Source: Pipra filicauda
Lineage: Eukaryota; Chordata; Aves; Passeriformes; Pipridae
Length of the DNA: 64,000 nucleotides
Reading direction: 5' to 3'
Assembly (NCBI RefSeq): GCF_003945595.2
Contig: NW_024103441.1
Span: forward strand, 1,568,501 to 1,632,500
Below are positions 63,480 to 64,000 of this stretch, one piece after another (the stretch's first letter is position 1; the number at the start of each line of letters is the position of its first letter). Under the pieces are notes generated by a model that was not told the origin of the DNA, searched no databases, and saw only the letters and a program-made list of their open reading frames with translations. The position numbers were made by a program, and so were the translations under genes.

Positions 63480-63521
63480 AATTTTTTTCCCTATTTGTTT
63501 CAGATAGGGAAATAAAAAAAT
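63480..63521. other. AT-rich hairpin
   Basis: Inverted repeat: ATTTTTTTCCCTAT, a short GTTTCAG-containing loop, then ATAGGGAAATAAAAAAAT. The inner CCCTAT/ATAGGG arms are perfect and the outer A/T arms nearly so. It may be a chance structure or the relic of a palindromic transposon end. Confidence 0.5.
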
Positions 63522-64000
63522 TTACATGGAAAAAACCTGACCTTTATATTATCTTTACAAATTCTGAGTGGGGAATATTAAATAGAATCTTAAATAAATA
63601 AAAAAATAATTTAATAAAATATCAATTTATATTGGAATCAAGAATAAACCAATTATCACTTCATTTACATTTAATGTTTAACTTTTAACTACGAAACAAG
63701 AACTCTTTGATTAGTGATATCATGGTGCTTGTACAGATCTCTAAGAGAGTTCTTACTCCATAATTACTACCAATGCTTTAAAAGCATTTTTCAAGTACTA
63801 GGATCAGAGTAAAGACATAGTCTAAAAGACTATTCTGTGAGAAATTAAAAACCCAACCTTCTCTCCCTCAGGAATGTTTCTCCCAACAAGCATGTCTGTT
63901 AAATGGACATACCCAACCCTCCTGCAAACAGCAGCCATTAGAAACATTTGCTAATAAAACATTTCCATATTCCTTTGGCTGTTAAGAACCTTGACTTGTG

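Larger units (their letters stand above)
1..64000 (-). other. MAPKAP1: MAPKAP1 (SIN1) gene, internal part, minus strand
   Basis: The whole window lies inside one gene. SIN1 is the mTORC2 subunit that holds the complex together with Rictor and recruits AGC kinases such as AKT and SGK1. Seven exons join in phase to give about 315 codons matching human SIN1 from about residue 167 to 481. Exon lengths are 173, 177, 110, 108, 141, 138 and 98 nt. Introns inside the window are about 4.0, 7.6, 14.9, 6.4, 4.8 and 9.6 kb, with at least 8.4 kb of intron at the 5' side and 7.2 kb at the 3' side. Neither the first coding exons (N-terminal region, start codon) nor the last coding exon and polyadenylation site are present. 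The match is by recall of the human protein, not by a database search. Confidence 0.95.
55576..64000 (-). other. MAPKAP1 intron upstream of exon A (partial)
   Basis: At least 8.4 kb of intron with no further exon found. It holds an L1/Tx1-like reverse transcriptase fossil (57975-58420), a 32-bp tandem array (59785-60155), a small CpG-rich patch (about 62160-62280) and a repeat-free homeodomain-rich block (62035-62440). Stretches 55576-57970, 58430-59780 and 60160-62030 are AT-rich unique intron. I see no further structure in them except a short direct repeat near 57830 (CACATTGGT twice). 62441-64000 is AT-rich with a hairpin near 63480. Confidence 0.9.

Noticed and set aside
55576..64000. Search for the exon preceding the GHVGTT exon
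   Set aside because: No minus-strand stretch matching the expected residues before the CRIM core was seen; it is likely beyond 64000.

Overview
This is a vertebrate nuclear window, almost certainly from a bird. The dominant interspersed repeats are chicken-repeat-1 (CR1) LINE tails, and GC-rich minisatellites interrupt AT-rich intron sequence. No primate or rodent type Alu or young L1 copies, and no prokaryotic operons, were seen.

The only protein-coding gene I can support is MAPKAP1 (SIN1), a core subunit of mTOR complex 2, transcribed on the minus strand. Seven consecutive coding exons were recovered by translating the minus strand and checking every splice junction and phase. From 5' to 3' of the gene they are 55403-55575, 51194-51370, 43462-43571, 28418-28525, 21871-22011, 16965-17102 and 7236-7333. 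All junctions are GT/AG and the phases join without a gap. Together they encode the segment matching human SIN1 residues about 167 to 481 (of 522): most of the CRIM domain, the Ras-binding-like domain and most of the PH domain. The N-terminal exons lie beyond position 64000 and the last coding exon (human about 482-522) and 3'UTR lie before position 1.

The rest (about 98.5%) is intron. It holds at least six CR1 fragments, an old L3-like CR1 remnant (about 32120-32790), a decayed L1/Tx1-type reverse transcriptase fossil (about 57975-58420), and tandem arrays with periods of 14, 16, 19, 20, 23, 30, 31, 32, 40 and 50 bp. There are also several repeat-free blocks that look like conserved non-coding elements: AT-rich, homeodomain-motif rich, and still carrying CpGs. 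In other vertebrates MAPKAP1 sits head to head with the developmental gene PBX3, so its introns are plausible hosts of PBX3 enhancers. That is inference, because no alignment could be run.

No undescribed gene system was found. The most useful leads are an in-frame 108-nt cassette exon, the GU-rich 20-bp minisatellite in the intron before it, the L1/Tx1-like fossil, and the candidate regulatory blocks at 52235-52620, 22505-22900, 11745-11900 and 160-1000.
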